A stretch of DNA of 64,000 nt from Lasioglossum baleicum (lineage: Eukaryota; Arthropoda; Insecta; Hymenoptera; Halictidae), in assembly GCF_051020765.1 (NCBI RefSeq), contig NW_027469102.1, positions 744,001 to 808,000 of the forward strand. The letters are read 5' to 3'. The first letter of the stretch is position 1. Each line of letters begins with the position of its first letter. The notes beneath the pieces are model-generated. The model had not been told where the DNA came from, did no database searches, and was given only the letters and a program-made list of their open reading frames with translations. The position numbers were made by a program, and so were the translations under genes. Positions 25,901-39,600 of this stretch are shown one piece after another.

Positions 25901-26374
25901 TCGCACGTGTTTTTGCTCGACTAGCCTGCGGGATGCATCCTCTCGCACGTGTTGTTACTCGACTAGCCTGCGGGATGCATCCTCTCGCACGTGTTTTTAC
26001 TCGACTACCCTGCGGGATGCATCCTCTCGCACGTGTTTTTGCTCGACTAGCCATGCGCATCTCAAAAAACCTGCGCATGCGCATCCCAAAAAACCTGCGC
26101 ATGCGCATCCCAAAAAACCTGCGCATGCGCATCCCACAAAACCTGCGTATGCGCATCCCACAAAACCTCGCACGTGTTTTTACTCGACTAGCCTGCGGGA
26201 TGCATCCTCTCGCACGTGTTTTTACTCGACTAGCCTGCGGGATGCATCCTCTCCCACGTGTTTTTGCTCGACTAGCCATGCGCATCCCAAAAAACCTGCA
26301 CATGCGCATCCCAAAAAACCTGCGCATGCGCATCCCACAAAACCTGCGCATGCGCATCCCACAAAACCTCGCAC
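22991..26374 (+). repeat. 3384-bp tandem duplication, copy 2
   Basis: Partner of 19607-22990, with the same landmarks at 23313 (GCATTCTC), 24805 (CTATCCTGC) and 25385 (GGATGGATCC). Downstream the copies part: copy 1 is followed by a CTAGGCATGC junction near 23049, copy 2 by CTAGCCATGC near 26433. Near-identity over 3.4 kb implies a very recent event or active homogenisation. A duplicated assembly path is the alternative. Confidence 0.85.
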
Positions 26375-27280
26375 GTGTTTTTACTCGACTAGCCTGCGGG
26401 ATGCATCCTCTCGCACGTGTTTTTGCTCGACTAGCCATGCGCATCCCAAAAAACCTGCGCATGCGCATCCCAAAAAACCTGCGCATGTGCATCCCACAAA
26501 ACCTGCGCATGCGCATCCCACAAAACCTCGCACGTGTTTGTGCTCGACTAGCCTGCGGGATGCATCCTCTCGCACGTGTTTTTACTCGACTAGCCTGCGG
26601 GATGCATCCTCTCGCATGTGTTTTTGCTCGACTAGCCTGCGGGATGCATCCTCTCGCACGTGATTTTGCTCGACTAGCCTACGGGATGCATCCTCTCGCA
26701 CGTGTTTTTGCTCGACTAGGCATGCGCATCCCAAAAAACCTGCGCATGCGCATCCCACAAAACCTGCGCATGCGCATCCCACAAAACCTGCGCATGCGCA
26801 TCCCACAAAACCTCGCACGTGTTTTTACTCGACTAGCCTGCGGGATGCATCCTCTCGCACGTGTTTTTGCTCGACTAGCCATGCGCATCCCAAAAAACCT
26901 GCGCATGCGCATCCCAAAAATCTGCGCATGCGCTTCCCACAAAACCTGCGCATGCGCATCCCACAAAACCTCGCACGTGTTTGTGCTCGACTAGCCTGCG
27001 GGATGCATCCTCTCGCACGTGTTTTTGCTCGACTAGCCTGCGGGATGCATCCTCTCGCACGTGTTTTTGCTCGACTAGCCTGCGGGATGCATCTTCTCGC
27101 ACGTGTTTTTGCTCGACTAGCCTGCGGGATGCATCCTCTCGCACGTGTTTGTGCTCGACTAGCCTGCGGGATGCATCCTCTCGCACGTGTTTTTACTCGA
27201 CTAGCCTGCGGGATGCATCCTCTCGCACGTGTTTTTGCTCGACTAGCCATGCGCATCCCAAAAAACCTGCTCATGCGCAT

Positions 27281-28888
27281 CCCAAAAAATCTGCGCATGC
27301 GCATCCCACAAAACCTGCGCATGCGCATCCCACAAAACCTCGCACGTGTTTGTGCTCGACTAGCCTGCGGGATGCATCCTCTCGCACGTGTTTTTGCTCG
27401 ACTAGCCTGCGGGATGCATCCTCTCGCACCTGTTTTTGCTCGACTAGCCTGCGGGATGCATCCTCTCGCACGTGTTTTTGCTCGACTAGCCTGCGGGATG
27501 CATCCTCTCGCACGTGTTTGTGCTCGACTAGCCTGCGGGATGCATCCTCTCGCACGTGTTTTTACTCGACTAGCCTGCGGGATGCATCCTCTCGCACGTG
27601 TTTTTGCTCGACTAGCCTGCGGGATGCATCCTCTCGCACGTGTTTTTGCTCGACTAGCCTGCGCGATGCATCCTCTCGCACGTGTTTTTACTCGACTAGC
27701 CTGCGGGATGCATCCTCTCGCACGTGTTTTTACTCGACTACCCTGCGGGATGCATCCTCTCGCACGTGTTTTTGCTCGACTAGCCATGCGCATCCCAAAA
27801 AACCTGCGCATGCGCATCCCAAAAAACCTGCGCATGCGCATCCCACAAAACCTGCGCATGCGCATCCCACAAAACCTCGCACGTGTTTGTGCTCGACTAG
27901 CCTGCGGGATGCATCCTTTCGCACGTGTTTTTACTCGACTAGCCTGCGGGATGCATCCTCTCGCACGTGTTTTTGCTCGACTAGCCTGCGGGATGCATCC
28001 TCTCGCACGTGTTTTTGCTCGACTAGGCATGCGCATCCCAAAAAACCTGCGCATGCGCATCCCAAAAAACCTGCGCATGCGCATCCCAAAAAATCTGCGC
28101 ATGCGCATCCCACAAAACCTGCGCATGCGCATGCCACAAAACCTCGCACGTGTTTGTGCTCGACTAGCCTGCGGGATGCATCCTCTCGCACGTGTTTTTG
28201 CTCGACTAGCCTGCGGGATGCATCCTCTCGCACCTGTTTTTGCTCGACTAGCCTGCGGGATGCATCCTCTCGCACGTGTTTTTGCTCGACTAGCCTGCGG
28301 GATGCATCCTCTCGCACGTGTTTGTGCTCGACTAGCCTGCGGGATGCATCCTCTCGCACGTGTTTTTACTCGACTAGCCTGCGGGATGCATCCTCTCGCA
28401 CGTGTTTTTGCTCGACTAGCCTGCGGGATGCATCCTCTCGCACGTGTTTTTGCTCGACTAGCCTGCGCGATGCATCCTCTCGCACGTGTTTTTACTCGAC
28501 TAGCCTGCGGGATGCATCCTCTCGCACGTGTTTTTACTCGACTACCCTGCGGGATGCATCCTCTCGCACGTGTTTTTGCTCGACTAGCCATGCGCATCCC
28601 AAAAAACCTGCGCATGCGCATCCCAAAAAACCTGCGCATGCGCATCCCACAAAACCTGCGCATGCGCATCCCACAAAACCTCGCACGTGTTTGTGCTCGA
28701 CTAGCCTGCGGGATGCATCCTTTCGCACGTGTTTTTACTCGACTAGCCTGCGGGATGCATCCTCTCGCACGTGTTTTTGCTCGACTAGCCTGCGGGATGC
28801 ATCCTCTCGCACGTGTTTTTGCTCGACTAGGCATGCGCATCCCAAAAAACCTGCGCATGCGCATCCCAAAAAACCTGCGCATGCGCAT
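27281..28888 (+). repeat. 804-bp tandem repeat, two full copies
   Basis: The landmark CCC-A6-TCT begins at 27281, 28085 and 28889. CACCTG (27427, 28231), GCGCGATGC (27661, 28465) and CTACCC (27738, 28542) all repeat at 804 bp. The third start carries only the opening part before diverging. Each copy is one B block, an A run with CACCTG, an A run with GCGCGATGC and CTACCC, then a second B block. Confidence 0.85.
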
Positions 28889-29679
28889 CCCAAAAAATCT
28901 GCGCATGCGCATCCCACAAAACCTGCGCATGCGCATCCCACAAAACCTCGCACGTGTTTGTGCTCGACTAGCCTGCGGGATGCATCCTCTCGCACGTGTT
29001 TTTGCTCGACTAGCCTGCGGGATGCATCCTCTCGCACGTGTTTTTGCTCGACTAGCCTGCGGGATGCATCCTCTCGCACGTGTTTTTGCTCGACTAGCCT
29101 GCGGGATGCATCCTCTCGCACGTGTTTGTGCTCGACTAGCCTGCGGGATGCATCCTCTCGCACGTGTTTTTGCTCGACTAGCCATGCGCATCCCAAAAAA
29201 CCTGCGCACTCGCATCCCAAAAAATCTGCGCATGCGCATCCCACAAAACCTGCGCATGCGCATCCCACAAAACCTCGCACGTGTTTGTGCTCGACTAGCC
29301 TGCGGGATGCATCCTTTTGCACGTGTTTTTACTCGACTAGCCTGCGGGATGCATCCTCTCGCACGTGTTTTTGCTCGACTAGCCTGCGGGATGCATCCTC
29401 TCGCACGTGTTTGTGCTCGACTAGCCTGCGGGATGCATCCTCTCGCACGTGTTTTTACTCGACTAGCCTGCGGGATGCATCCTCTCGCACGTGTTTTTGC
29501 TCGACTAGCCTGCGGGATGCATCCTCTCGCACGTGTTTTTGCTCGACTAGCCTGCGGGATGCATCCTCTCGCACGTGTTTTTACTCGACTAGCCTGCGGG
29601 ATGCATCCTCTCGCACGTGTTTTTACTCGACTACCCTGCGGGATGCATCCTCTCGCACGTGTTTTTGCTCGACTAGCCA

Positions 29680-30370
29680 TGCGCATCCCAATAAACCTGC
29701 GCATGCGCATCCCAAAAAACCTGCGCATGCGCATCCCAAAAAACCTCGCACGTGTTTTTACTCGACTAGCCTGCGGGATGCATCCTCTCGCACGTGTTTT
29801 TACTCGACTAGCCTGCGGGATGCATCCTCTCGCACGTGTTTTTGCTCGACTAGCCATGCGCATCCCAAAAAACCTGCGCATGCGCATCCCACAAAACCTG
29901 CGCATGCGCATCCCACAAAACCTCGCACGTGTTTGTGCTCGACTAGCCTGCGGGATGCATCCTTTCGCACGTGTTTTTACTCGACTAGCCTGCGGGATGC
30001 ATCCTCTCGCACGTGTTTTTGCTCGACTAGCCATGCGCATCCCAATAAACCTGCGCATGCGCATCCCAAAAAACCTGCGCATGCGCATCCCAAAAAACCT
30101 CGCACGTGTTTTTACTCGACTAGCCTGCGGGATGCATCCTCTCGCACGTGTTTTTACTCGACTAGCCTGCGGGATGCATCCTCTCGCACGTGTTTTTGCT
30201 CGACTAGCCATGCGCATCCCAAAAAACCTGCGCATGCGCATCCCACAAAACCTGCGCATGCGCATCCCACAAAACCTCGCACGTGTTTGTGCTCGACTAG
30301 CCTGCGGGATGGATCCTCTCGCACGTGTTTGTGCTCGACTAGCCTGCGGGATGCATCCTCTCGCACGTGT
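29680..30370 (+). repeat. 354-bp tandem pair
   Basis: The AATAAA-tract B unit occurs near 29691 and again near 30045, offset 354, each followed by an AAAAAA-type B joined directly to A and then a K-Q-Q B block. Segment 7 has a single copy, with the TCGGCTAGCC and GGGATACATCC units in place of the second. Confidence 0.75.
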
Positions 30371-31600
30371 TTTTGCTCGGCTAGCCTGCGGGATACATCC
30401 TCTCACACGTGTTTTTGCTCGACTAGCCATGCGCATCCCAAAAAACCTGCGCATGCGCATCCCACAAAACCTGCGCATGCGCATCCCACAAAACCTCGCA
30501 CGTGTTTGTGCTCGACTAGCCTGCGGGATGCATCCTTTCGCACGTGTTTTTACTCGACTAGCCTGCGGGATGCATCCTCTCGCACGTGTTTTTGCTCGAC
30601 TAGCCATGCGCATCCCAAAAAACCTGCGCATGCGCATCCCAAAAAATCTGCGAATGCGCATCCCACAAAACCTGCGCATGCGCATCCCACAAAACCTCGC
30701 ACGTGTTTGTGCTCGACTAGCCTGCGGGATGCATCCTTTCGCACGTGTTTTTACTCGACTAGCCTGCGGGATGCATCCTCTCGCACGTGTTTTTGCTCGA
30801 CTAGCCTGCGGGATGCATCCTCTCGCACGTGTTTTTGCTCGACTAGCCTGCGGGATGCATCCTCTCGCACGTGTTGTTACTCGACTAGCCTGCGGGATGC
30901 ATCCTCTCGCACGTGTTTTTACTCGACTACCCTGCGGGATGCATCCTCTCGCACGTGTTTTTGCTCGACTAGCCATGCGCATCTCAAAAAACCTGCGCAT
31001 GCGCATCCCAAAAAACCTGCGCATGCGCATCCCAAAAAACCTGCGCATGCGCATCCCACAAAACCTGCGTATGCGCATCCCACAAAACCTCGCACGTGTT
31101 TTTACTCGACTAGCCTGCGGGATGCATCCTCTCGCACGTGTTTTTACTCGACTAGCCTGCGGGATGCATCCTCTCCCACGTGTTTTTGCTCGACTAGCCA
31201 TGCGCATCCCAAAAAACCTGCACATGCGCATCCCAAAAAACCTGCGCATGCGCATCCCACAAAACCTGCGCATGCGCATCCCACAAAACCTCGCACGTGT
31301 TTTTACTCGACTAGCCTGCGGGATGCATCCTCTCGCACGTGTTTTTGCTCGACTAGCCATGCGCATCCCAAAAAACCTGCGCATGCGCATCCCAAAAAAC
31401 CTGCGCATGTGCATCCCACAAAACCTGCGCATGCGCATCCCACAAAACCTCGCACGTGTTTGTGCTCGACTAGCCTGCGGGATGCATCCTCTCGCACGTG
31501 TTTTTACTCGACTAGCCTGCGGGATGCATCCTCTCGCATGTGTTTTTGCTCGACTAGCCTGCGGGATGCATCCTCTCGCACGTGATTTTGCTCGACTAGC

Positions 31601-34600
31601 CTACGGGATGCATCCTCTCGCACGTGTTTTTGCTCGACTAGGCATGCGCATCCCAAAAAACCTGCGCATGCGCATCCCACAAAACCTGCGCATGCGCATC
31701 CCACAAAACCTGCGCATGCGCATCCCACAAAACCTCGCACGTGTTTTTACTCGACTAGCCTGCGGGATGCATCCTCTCGCACGTGTTTTTGCTCGACTAG
31801 CCATGCGCATCCCAAAAAACCTGCGCATGCGCATCCCAAAAATCTGCGCATGCGCTTCCCACAAAACCTGCGCATGCGCATCCCACAAAACCTCGCACGT
31901 GTTTGTGCTCGACTAGCCTGCGGGATGCATCCTCTCGCACGTGTTTTTGCTCGACTAGCCTGCGGGATGCATCCTCTCGCACGTGTTTTTGCTCGACTAG
32001 CCTGCGGGATGCATCTTCTCGCACGTGTTTTTGCTCGACTAGCCTGCGGGATGCATCCTCTCGCACGTGTTTGTGCTCGACTAGCCTGCGGGATGCATCC
32101 TCTCGCACGTGTTTTTACTCGACTAGCCTGCGGGATGCATCCTCTCGCACGTGTTTTTGCTCGACTAGCCATGCGCATCCCAAAAAACCTGCTCATGCGC
32201 ATCCCAAAAAATCTGCGCATGCGCATCCCACAAAACCTGCGCATGCGCATCCCACAAAACCTCGCACGTGTTTGTGCTCGACTAGCCTGCGGGATGCATC
32301 CTCTCGCACGTGTTTTTGCTCGACTAGCCTGCGGGATGCATCCTCTCGCACCTGTTTTTGCTCGACTAGCCTGCGGGATGCATCCTCTCGCACGTGTTTT
32401 TGCTCGACTAGCCTGCGGGATGCATCCTCTCGCACGTGTTTGTGCTCGACTAGCCTGCGGGATGCATCCTCTCGCACGTGTTTTTACTCGACTAGCCTGC
32501 GGGATGCATCCTCTCGCACGTGTTTTTGCTCGACTAGCCTGCGGGATGCATCCTCTCGCACGTGTTTTTGCTCGACTAGCCTGCGCGATGCATCCTCTCG
32601 CACGTGTTTTTACTCGACTAGCCTGCGGGATGCATCCTCTCGCACGTGTTTTTACTCGACTACCCTGCGGGATGCATCCTCTCGCACGTGTTTTTGCTCG
32701 ACTAGCCATGCGCATCCCAAAAAACCTGCGCATGCGCATCCCAAAAAACCTGCGCATGCGCATCCCACAAAACCTGCGCATGCGCATCCCACAAAACCTC
32801 GCACGTGTTTGTGCTCGACTAGCCTGCGGGATGCATCCTTTCGCACGTGTTTTTACTCGACTAGCCTGCGGGATGCATCCTCTCGCACGTGTTTTTGCTC
32901 GACTAGCCTGCGGGATGCATCCTCTCGCACGTGTTTTTGCTCGACTAGGCATGCGCATCCCAAAAAACCTGCGCATGCGCATCCCAAAAAACCTGCGCAT
33001 GCGCATCCCAAAAAATCTGCGCATGCGCATCCCACAAAACCTGCGCATGCGCATGCCACAAAACCTCGCACGTGTTTGTGCTCGACTAGCCTGCGGGATG
33101 CATCCTCTCGCACGTGTTTTTGCTCGACTAGCCTGCGGGATGCATCCTCTCGCACCTGTTTTTGCTCGACTAGCCTGCGGGATGCATCCTCTCGCACGTG
33201 TTTTTGCTCGACTAGCCTGCGGGATGCATCCTCTCGCACGTGTTTGTGCTCGACTAGCCTGCGGGATGCATCCTCTCGCACGTGTTTTTACTCGACTAGC
33301 CTGCGGGATGCATCCTCTCGCACGTGTTTTTGCTCGACTAGCCTGCGGGATGCATCCTCTCGCACGTGTTTTTGCTCGACTAGCCTGCGCGATGCATCCT
33401 CTCGCACGTGTTTTTACTCGACTAGCCTGCGGGATGCATCCTCTCGCACGTGTTTTTACTCGACTACCCTGCGGGATGCATCCTCTCGCACGTGTTTTTG
33501 CTCGACTAGCCATGCGCATCCCAAAAAACCTGCGCATGCGCATCCCAAAAAACCTGCGCATGCGCATCCCACAAAACCTGCGCATGCGCATCCCACAAAA
33601 CCTCGCACGTGTTTGTGCTCGACTAGCCTGCGGGATGCATCCTTTCGCACGTGTTTTTACTCGACTAGCCTGCGGGATGCATCCTCTCGCACGTGTTTTT
33701 GCTCGACTAGCCTGCGGGATGCATCCTCTCGCACGTGTTTTTGCTCGACTAGGCATGCGCATCCCAAAAAACCTGCGCATGCGCATCCCAAAAAACCTGC
33801 GCATGCGCATCCCAAAAAATCTGCGCATGCGCATCCCACAAAACCTGCGCATGCGCATCCCACAAAACCTCGCACGTGTTTGTGCTCGACTAGCCTGCGG
33901 GATGCATCCTCTCGCACGTGTTTTTGCTCGACTAGCCTGCGGGATGCATCCTCTCGCACGTGTTTTTGCTCGACTAGCCTGCGGGATGCATCCTCTCGCA
34001 CGTGTTTTTGCTCGACTAGCCTGCGGGATGCATCCTCTCGCACGTGTTTGTGCTCGACTAGCCTGCGGGATGCATCCTCTCGCACGTGTTTTTGCTCGAC
34101 TAGCCATGCGCATCCCAAAAAACCTGCGCACTCGCATCCCAAAAAATCTGCGCATGCGCATCCCACAAAACCTGCGCATGCGCATCCCACAAAACCTCGC
34201 ACGTGTTTGTGCTCGACTAGCCTGCGGGATGCATCCTTTTGCACGTGTTTTTACTCGACTAGCCTGCGGGATGCATCCTCTCGCACGTGTTTTTGCTCGA
34301 CTAGCCTGCGGGATGCATCCTCTCGCACGTGTTTGTGCTCGACTAGCCTGCGGGATGCATCCTCTCGCACGTGTTTTTACTCGACTAGCCTGCGGGATGC
34401 ATCCTCTCGCACGTGTTTTTGCTCGACTAGCCTGCGGGATGCATCCTCTCGCACGTGTTTTTGCTCGACTAGCCTGCGGGATGCATCCTCTCGCACGTGT
34501 TTTTACTCGACTAGCCTGCGGGATGCATCCTCTCGCACGTGTTTTTACTCGACTACCCTGCGGGATGCATCCTCTCGCACGTGTTTTTGCTCGACTAGCC

Positions 34601-36618
34601 ATGCGCATCCCAATAAACCTGCGCATGCGCATCCCAAAAAACCTGCGCATGCGCATCCCAAAAAACCTCGCACGTGTTTTTACTCGACTAGCCTGCGGGA
34701 TGCATCCTCTCGCACGTGTTTTTACTCGACTAGCCTGCGGGATGCATCCTCTCGCACGTGTTTTTGCTCGACTAGCCATGCGCATCCCAAAAAACCTCGC
34801 ACGTGTTTTTACTCGACTAGCCTGCGGGATGCATCCTCTCGCACGTGTTTTTGCTCGGCTAGCCTGCGGGATACATCCTCTCGCACGTGTTTTTGCTCGA
34901 CTAGCCATGCGCATCCCAAAAAACCTGCGCATGCGCATCCCACAAAACCTGCGCATGCGCATCCCACAAAACCTCGCACGTGTTTGTGCTCGACTAGCCT
35001 GCGGGATGCATCCTTTCGCACGTGTTTTTACTCGACTAGCCTGCGGGATGCATCCTCTCGCACGTGTTTTTGCTCTACTAGCCATGCGCATCCCAAAAAA
35101 CCTGCGCATGCGCATCCCAAACAATTTGCGCATGCGCATCCCACAAAACCTGCGCATGCGCATCCCACAAAGCCTCGCACGTGTTTGTGCTCGACTAGCC
35201 TGCGGGATGCATCCTCTCGCACGTGTTTGTGCTCGACTAGCCTGCGGGATGCATCCTCTCACACGTGTTTTTGCTCGACTAACCTGCGGGATGCATCCTC
35301 TCGCACGTGTTTTTGCTCGACTAGCCTGCGGGATGCATCCTCTCGCACGTGTTTGTGCTCGACTAGCCTGCGGGATGCATCCTCTCGCACGTGTTTTTGC
35401 TCGGCTAGCCTGCGGGATACATCCTCTCACACGTGTTTTTGCTCGACTAGCCATGCGCATCCCAAAAAACCTGCGCATGCGCATCCCACAAAACCTGCGC
35501 ATGCGCATCCCACAAAACCTCGCACGTGTTTGTGCTCGACTAGCCTGCGGGATGCATCCTTTCGCACGTGTTTTTACTCGACTAGCCTGCGGGATGCATC
35601 CTCTCGCACGTGTTTTTGCTCGACTAGCCATGCGCATCCCAAAAAACCTGCGCATGCGCATCCCAAAAAATCTGCGAATGCGCATCCCACAAAACCTGCG
35701 CATGCGCATCCCACAAAACCTCGCACGTGTTTGTGCTCGACTAGCCTGCGGGATGCATCCTTTCGCACGTGTTTTTACTCGACTAGCCTGCGGGATGCAT
35801 CCTCTCGCACGTGTTTTTGCTCGACTAGCCTGCGGGATGCATCCTCTCGCACGTGTTTTTGCTCGACTAGCCTGCGGGATGCATCCTCTCGCACGTGTTG
35901 TTACTCGACTAGCCTGCGTGATGCATCCTCTCGCACGTGTTTTTACTCGACTACCCTGCGGGATGCATCCTCTCGCACGTGTTTTTGCTCGACTAGCCAT
36001 GCGCATCCCAAAAAACCTGCGCATGCGCATCCCAAAAAACCTGCGCATGCGCATCCCAAAAAACCTGCGCATGCGCATCCCACAAAACCTCGCACGTGTT
36101 TTTACTCGACTAGCCTGCGGGATGCATCCTCTCGCACGTGTTTTTACTCGACTAGCCTGCGGGATGCATCCCCTCGCACGTGTTTTTGCTCGACTAGCCA
36201 TGCGCATCCCAAAAAACCTGCACATGCGCATCCCAAAAAACCTGCGCATGCGCATCCCACAAAACCTCGCACGTGTTTTTACTCGACTAGCCTGCGGGAT
36301 GCATCCTCTCGCACGTGTTTTTGCTCGGCTAGCCTGCGGGATGCATCCTCTCGCACGTGTTTTTGATCGACTAGCCATGCGCATCCCAAAAAACCTGCGC
36401 ATGCGCATCCCAAAAAACCTGCGCATGCGCATCCCACAAAACCTGCGCATGCGCATCCCACAAAACCTCGCACGTGTTTGTGCTCGACTAGCCTGCGGGA
36501 TGCATCCTCTCGCACGTGTTTTTACTCGACTAGCCTGCGGGATGCATCCTCTCGCATGTGTTTTTGCTCGACTAGCCTGCGGGATGCATCCTCTCGCACG
36601 TGATTTTGCTCGACTAGC
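31601..36618 (+). repeat. Higher-order segment 7 (5018 bp)
   Basis: Near copy of segment 6 over its first 3 kb at offset 4922: GCTCATGCGC at 32192, the GCACTCGC B unit at 34128 and the AATAAA tract at 34613. It carries the 804-bp pair at about 32203-33810. Its 3' part differs and resembles segment 4: TCGGCTAGCC, GGGATACATCC, AAACAATTT and CTAACCTGC, plus GCGTGATGC near 35917. A private C-to-A change gives TTTTTGATCGACTAG near 36365. Confidence 0.85.
32203..33810 (+). repeat. 804-bp tandem repeat in segment 7, two full copies
   Basis: CACCTG at 32349 and 33153 confirms the 804-bp spacing. This pair corresponds to 27281-28888 shifted by 4922, so the 804-bp duplication predates duplication of the whole segment. 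Confidence 0.85.
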
Positions 36619-39600
36619 CTACGGGATGCATCCTCTCGCACGTGTTTTTGCTCGACTAGGCATGCGCATCCCAAAAAACCTGCGCATGCGCATCCCACAA
36701 AACCTGCGCATGCGCATCCCACAAAACCTGCGCATGCGCATCCCACAAAACCTCGCACGTGTTTTTACTCGACTAGCCTGCGGGATGCATCCTCTCGCAC
36801 GTGTTTTTGCTCGACTAGCCATGCGCATCCCAAAAAACCTGCGCATGCGCATCCCAAAAATCTGCGCATGCGCTTCCCACAAAACCTGCGCATGCGCATC
36901 CCACAAAACCTCGCACGTGTTTGTGCTCGACTAGCCTGCGGGATGCATCGTCTCGCACGTGTTTTTGCTCGACTAGCCTGCGGGATGCATCCTCTCGCAC
37001 GTGTTTTTGCTCGACTAGCCTGCGGGATGCATCCTCTCGCACGTGTTTTTGCTCGACTAGCCTGCGGGATGCATCCTCTCGCACGTGTTTGTGCTCGACT
37101 AGCCTGCGGGATGCATCCTCTCGCACGTGTTTTTACTCGACTAGCCTGCGGGATGCATCCTCTCGCACGTGTTTTTGCTCGACTAGCCATGCGCATCCCA
37201 AAAAACCTGCGCATGCGCATCCCAAAAAATCTGCGCATGCGCATCCCACAAAACCTGCGCATGCGCATCCCACAAAACCTCGCACGTGTTTGTGCTCGAC
37301 TAGCCTGCGGGATGCATCCTCTCGCACGTGTTTTTGCTCGACTAGCCTGCGGGATGCATCCTCTCGCACCTGTTTTTGCTCGACTAGCCTGCGGGATGCA
37401 TCCTCTCGCACGTGTTTTTGCTCGACTAGCCTGCGGGATGCATCCTCTCGCACGTGTTTGTGCTCGACTAGCCTGCGGGATGCATCCTCTCGCACGTGTT
37501 TTTACTCGACTAGCCTGCGGGATGCATCCTCTCGCACGTGTTTTTGCTCGACTAGCCTGCGGGATGCATCCTCTCGCACGTGTTTTTGCTCGACTAGCCT
37601 GCGCGATGCATCCTCTCGCACGTGTTTTTACTCGACTAGCCTGCGGGATGCATCCTCTCGCACGTGTTTTTACTCGACTACCCTGCGGGATGCATCCTCT
37701 CGCACGTGTTTTTGCTCGACTAGCCATGCGCATCCCAAAAAACCTGCGCATGCGCATCCCACAAAACCTGCGCATGCGCATCCCACAAAACCTCGCACGT
37801 GTTTGTGCTCGACTAGCCTGCGGGATGCATCCTTTCGCACGTGTTTTTACTCGACTAGCCTGCGGGATGCATCCTCTCGCACGTGTTTTTGCTCGACTAG
37901 CCTGCGGGATGCATCCTCTCGCACGTGTTTTTGCTCGACTAGGCATGCGCATCCCAAAAAACCTGCGCATGCGCATCCCAAAAAACCTGCGCATGCGCAT
38001 CCCACAAAACCTGCGCATGCGCATCCCGCAAAACCTCGCACGTGTTTTTACTCGACTAGCCTGCGGGATGCATCCTCTCGCACGTGTTTTTGCTCGACTA
38101 GCCTGCGGGATGCATCCTCTCGCATGTGTTTTTGCTCGACTAGCCTGCGGGATGCATCCTCTCGCACGTGTTTTTGCTCGACTAGCCTGCGGGATGCATC
38201 CTCTCGCACGTGTTTTTGCTCGACTAGGCATGCGCATCCCAAAAAACCTGCGCATGCGCATCCCAAAAAACCTGCGCATGCGCATCCCACAAAACCTGCG
38301 CATGCGCATCCCACAAAACCTCGCACGTGTTTTTACTCGACTAGCCTGCGGGATGCATCCTCTCGCACGTGTTTTTGCTCGACTAGCCATGCGCATCCCA
38401 AAAAACCTGCGCATGCGCATCCCAAAAAATCTGCGCATGCGCATCCCACAAAACCTGCGCATGCGCATCCCACAAAACCTCGCACGTGTTTGTGCTCGAC
38501 TAGCCTGCGGGATGCATCCTCTCGCACGTGTTTTTGCTCGACTAGCCTGCGGGATGCATCCTCTCGCACGTGTTTTTGCTCGACTAGCCTGCGGGATGCA
38601 TCCTCTCGCACGTGTTTTTGCTCGACTAGCCTGCGGGATGCATCCTCTCGCACGTGTTTGTGCTCGACTAGCCTGCGGGATGCATCCTCTCGCACGTGTT
38701 TTTACTCGACTAGCCTGCGGGATGCATCCTCTCGCACGTGTTTTTGCTCTACTAGCCATGCGCATCCCAAAAAACCTGCGCATGCGCATCCCAAACAATT
38801 TGCGCATGCGCATCCCACAAAACCTGCGCATGCGCATCCCACAAAGCCTCGCACGTGTTTGTGCTCGACTAGCCTGCGGGATGCATCCTCTCGCACGTGT
38901 TTGTGCTCGACTAGCCTGCGGGATGCATCCTCTCACACGTGTTTTTGCTCGACTAACCTGCGGGGTGCATCCTCTCGCACGTGTTTTTGCTCGACTAGCC
39001 TGCGGGATGCATCCTCTCGCACGTGTTTGTGCTCGACTAGCCTGCGGGATGCATCCTCTCGCACGTGTTTTTGCTCGGCTAGCCTGCGGGATACATCCTC
39101 TCACACGTGTTTTTGCTCGACTAGCCATGCGCATCCCAAAAAACCTGCGCATGCGCATCCCACAAAACCTGCGCATGCGCATCCCACAAAACCTCGCACG
39201 TGTTTGTGCTCGACTAGCCTGCGGGATGCATCCTTTCGCACGTGTTTTTACTCGACTAGCCTGCGGGATGCATCCTCTCGCACGTGTTTTTGCTCGACTA
39301 GCCATGCGCATCCCAAAAAACCTGCGCATGCGCATCCCAAAAAATCTGCGAATGCGCATCCCACAAAACCTGCGCATGCGCATCCCACAAAACCTCGCAC
39401 GTGTTTGTGCTCGACTAGCCTGCGGGATGCATCCTTTCGCACGTGTTTTTACTCGACTAGCCTGCGGGATGCATCCTCTCGCACGTGTTTTTGCTCGACT
39501 AGCCTGCGGGATGCATCCTCTCGCACGTGTTTTTGCTCGACTAGCCTGCGGGATGCATCCTCTCGCACGTGTTGTTACTCGACTAGCCTGCGTGATGCAT

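Larger units (their letters stand above)
17314..26678 (+). repeat. Higher-order segment 5 (9365 bp)
   Basis: The longest segment. It starts CCTACGGG, has the five-A B unit at 17617-17621 with GCGCTTCCC, and then a B block containing a GCATTCCAC unit near 18045. It includes a 663-bp step and a 3384-bp tandem duplication, which together account for its extra length over the 4.3-5.3 kb neighbours. Rare A variants include GCATTCTCTC, CTATCCTGC and GGATGGATCC, the last forming a BamHI site. Confidence 0.85.
26679..31600 (+). repeat. Higher-order segment 6 (4922 bp)
   Basis: Contains the five-A B unit (26916-26920), a B unit beginning GCTCATGCGC near 27270, two full copies of an 804-bp repeat, a CGCATGCCAC B variant near 28130, a B unit reading GCACTCGCATCCC near 29206, and a 354-bp tandem pair with AATAAA B units. 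Its first 3 kb is collinear with segment 7 at offset 4922. Its last part (from GGATGGATCC at 30307) matches the end of segment 5 at the same offset. Confidence 0.85.
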
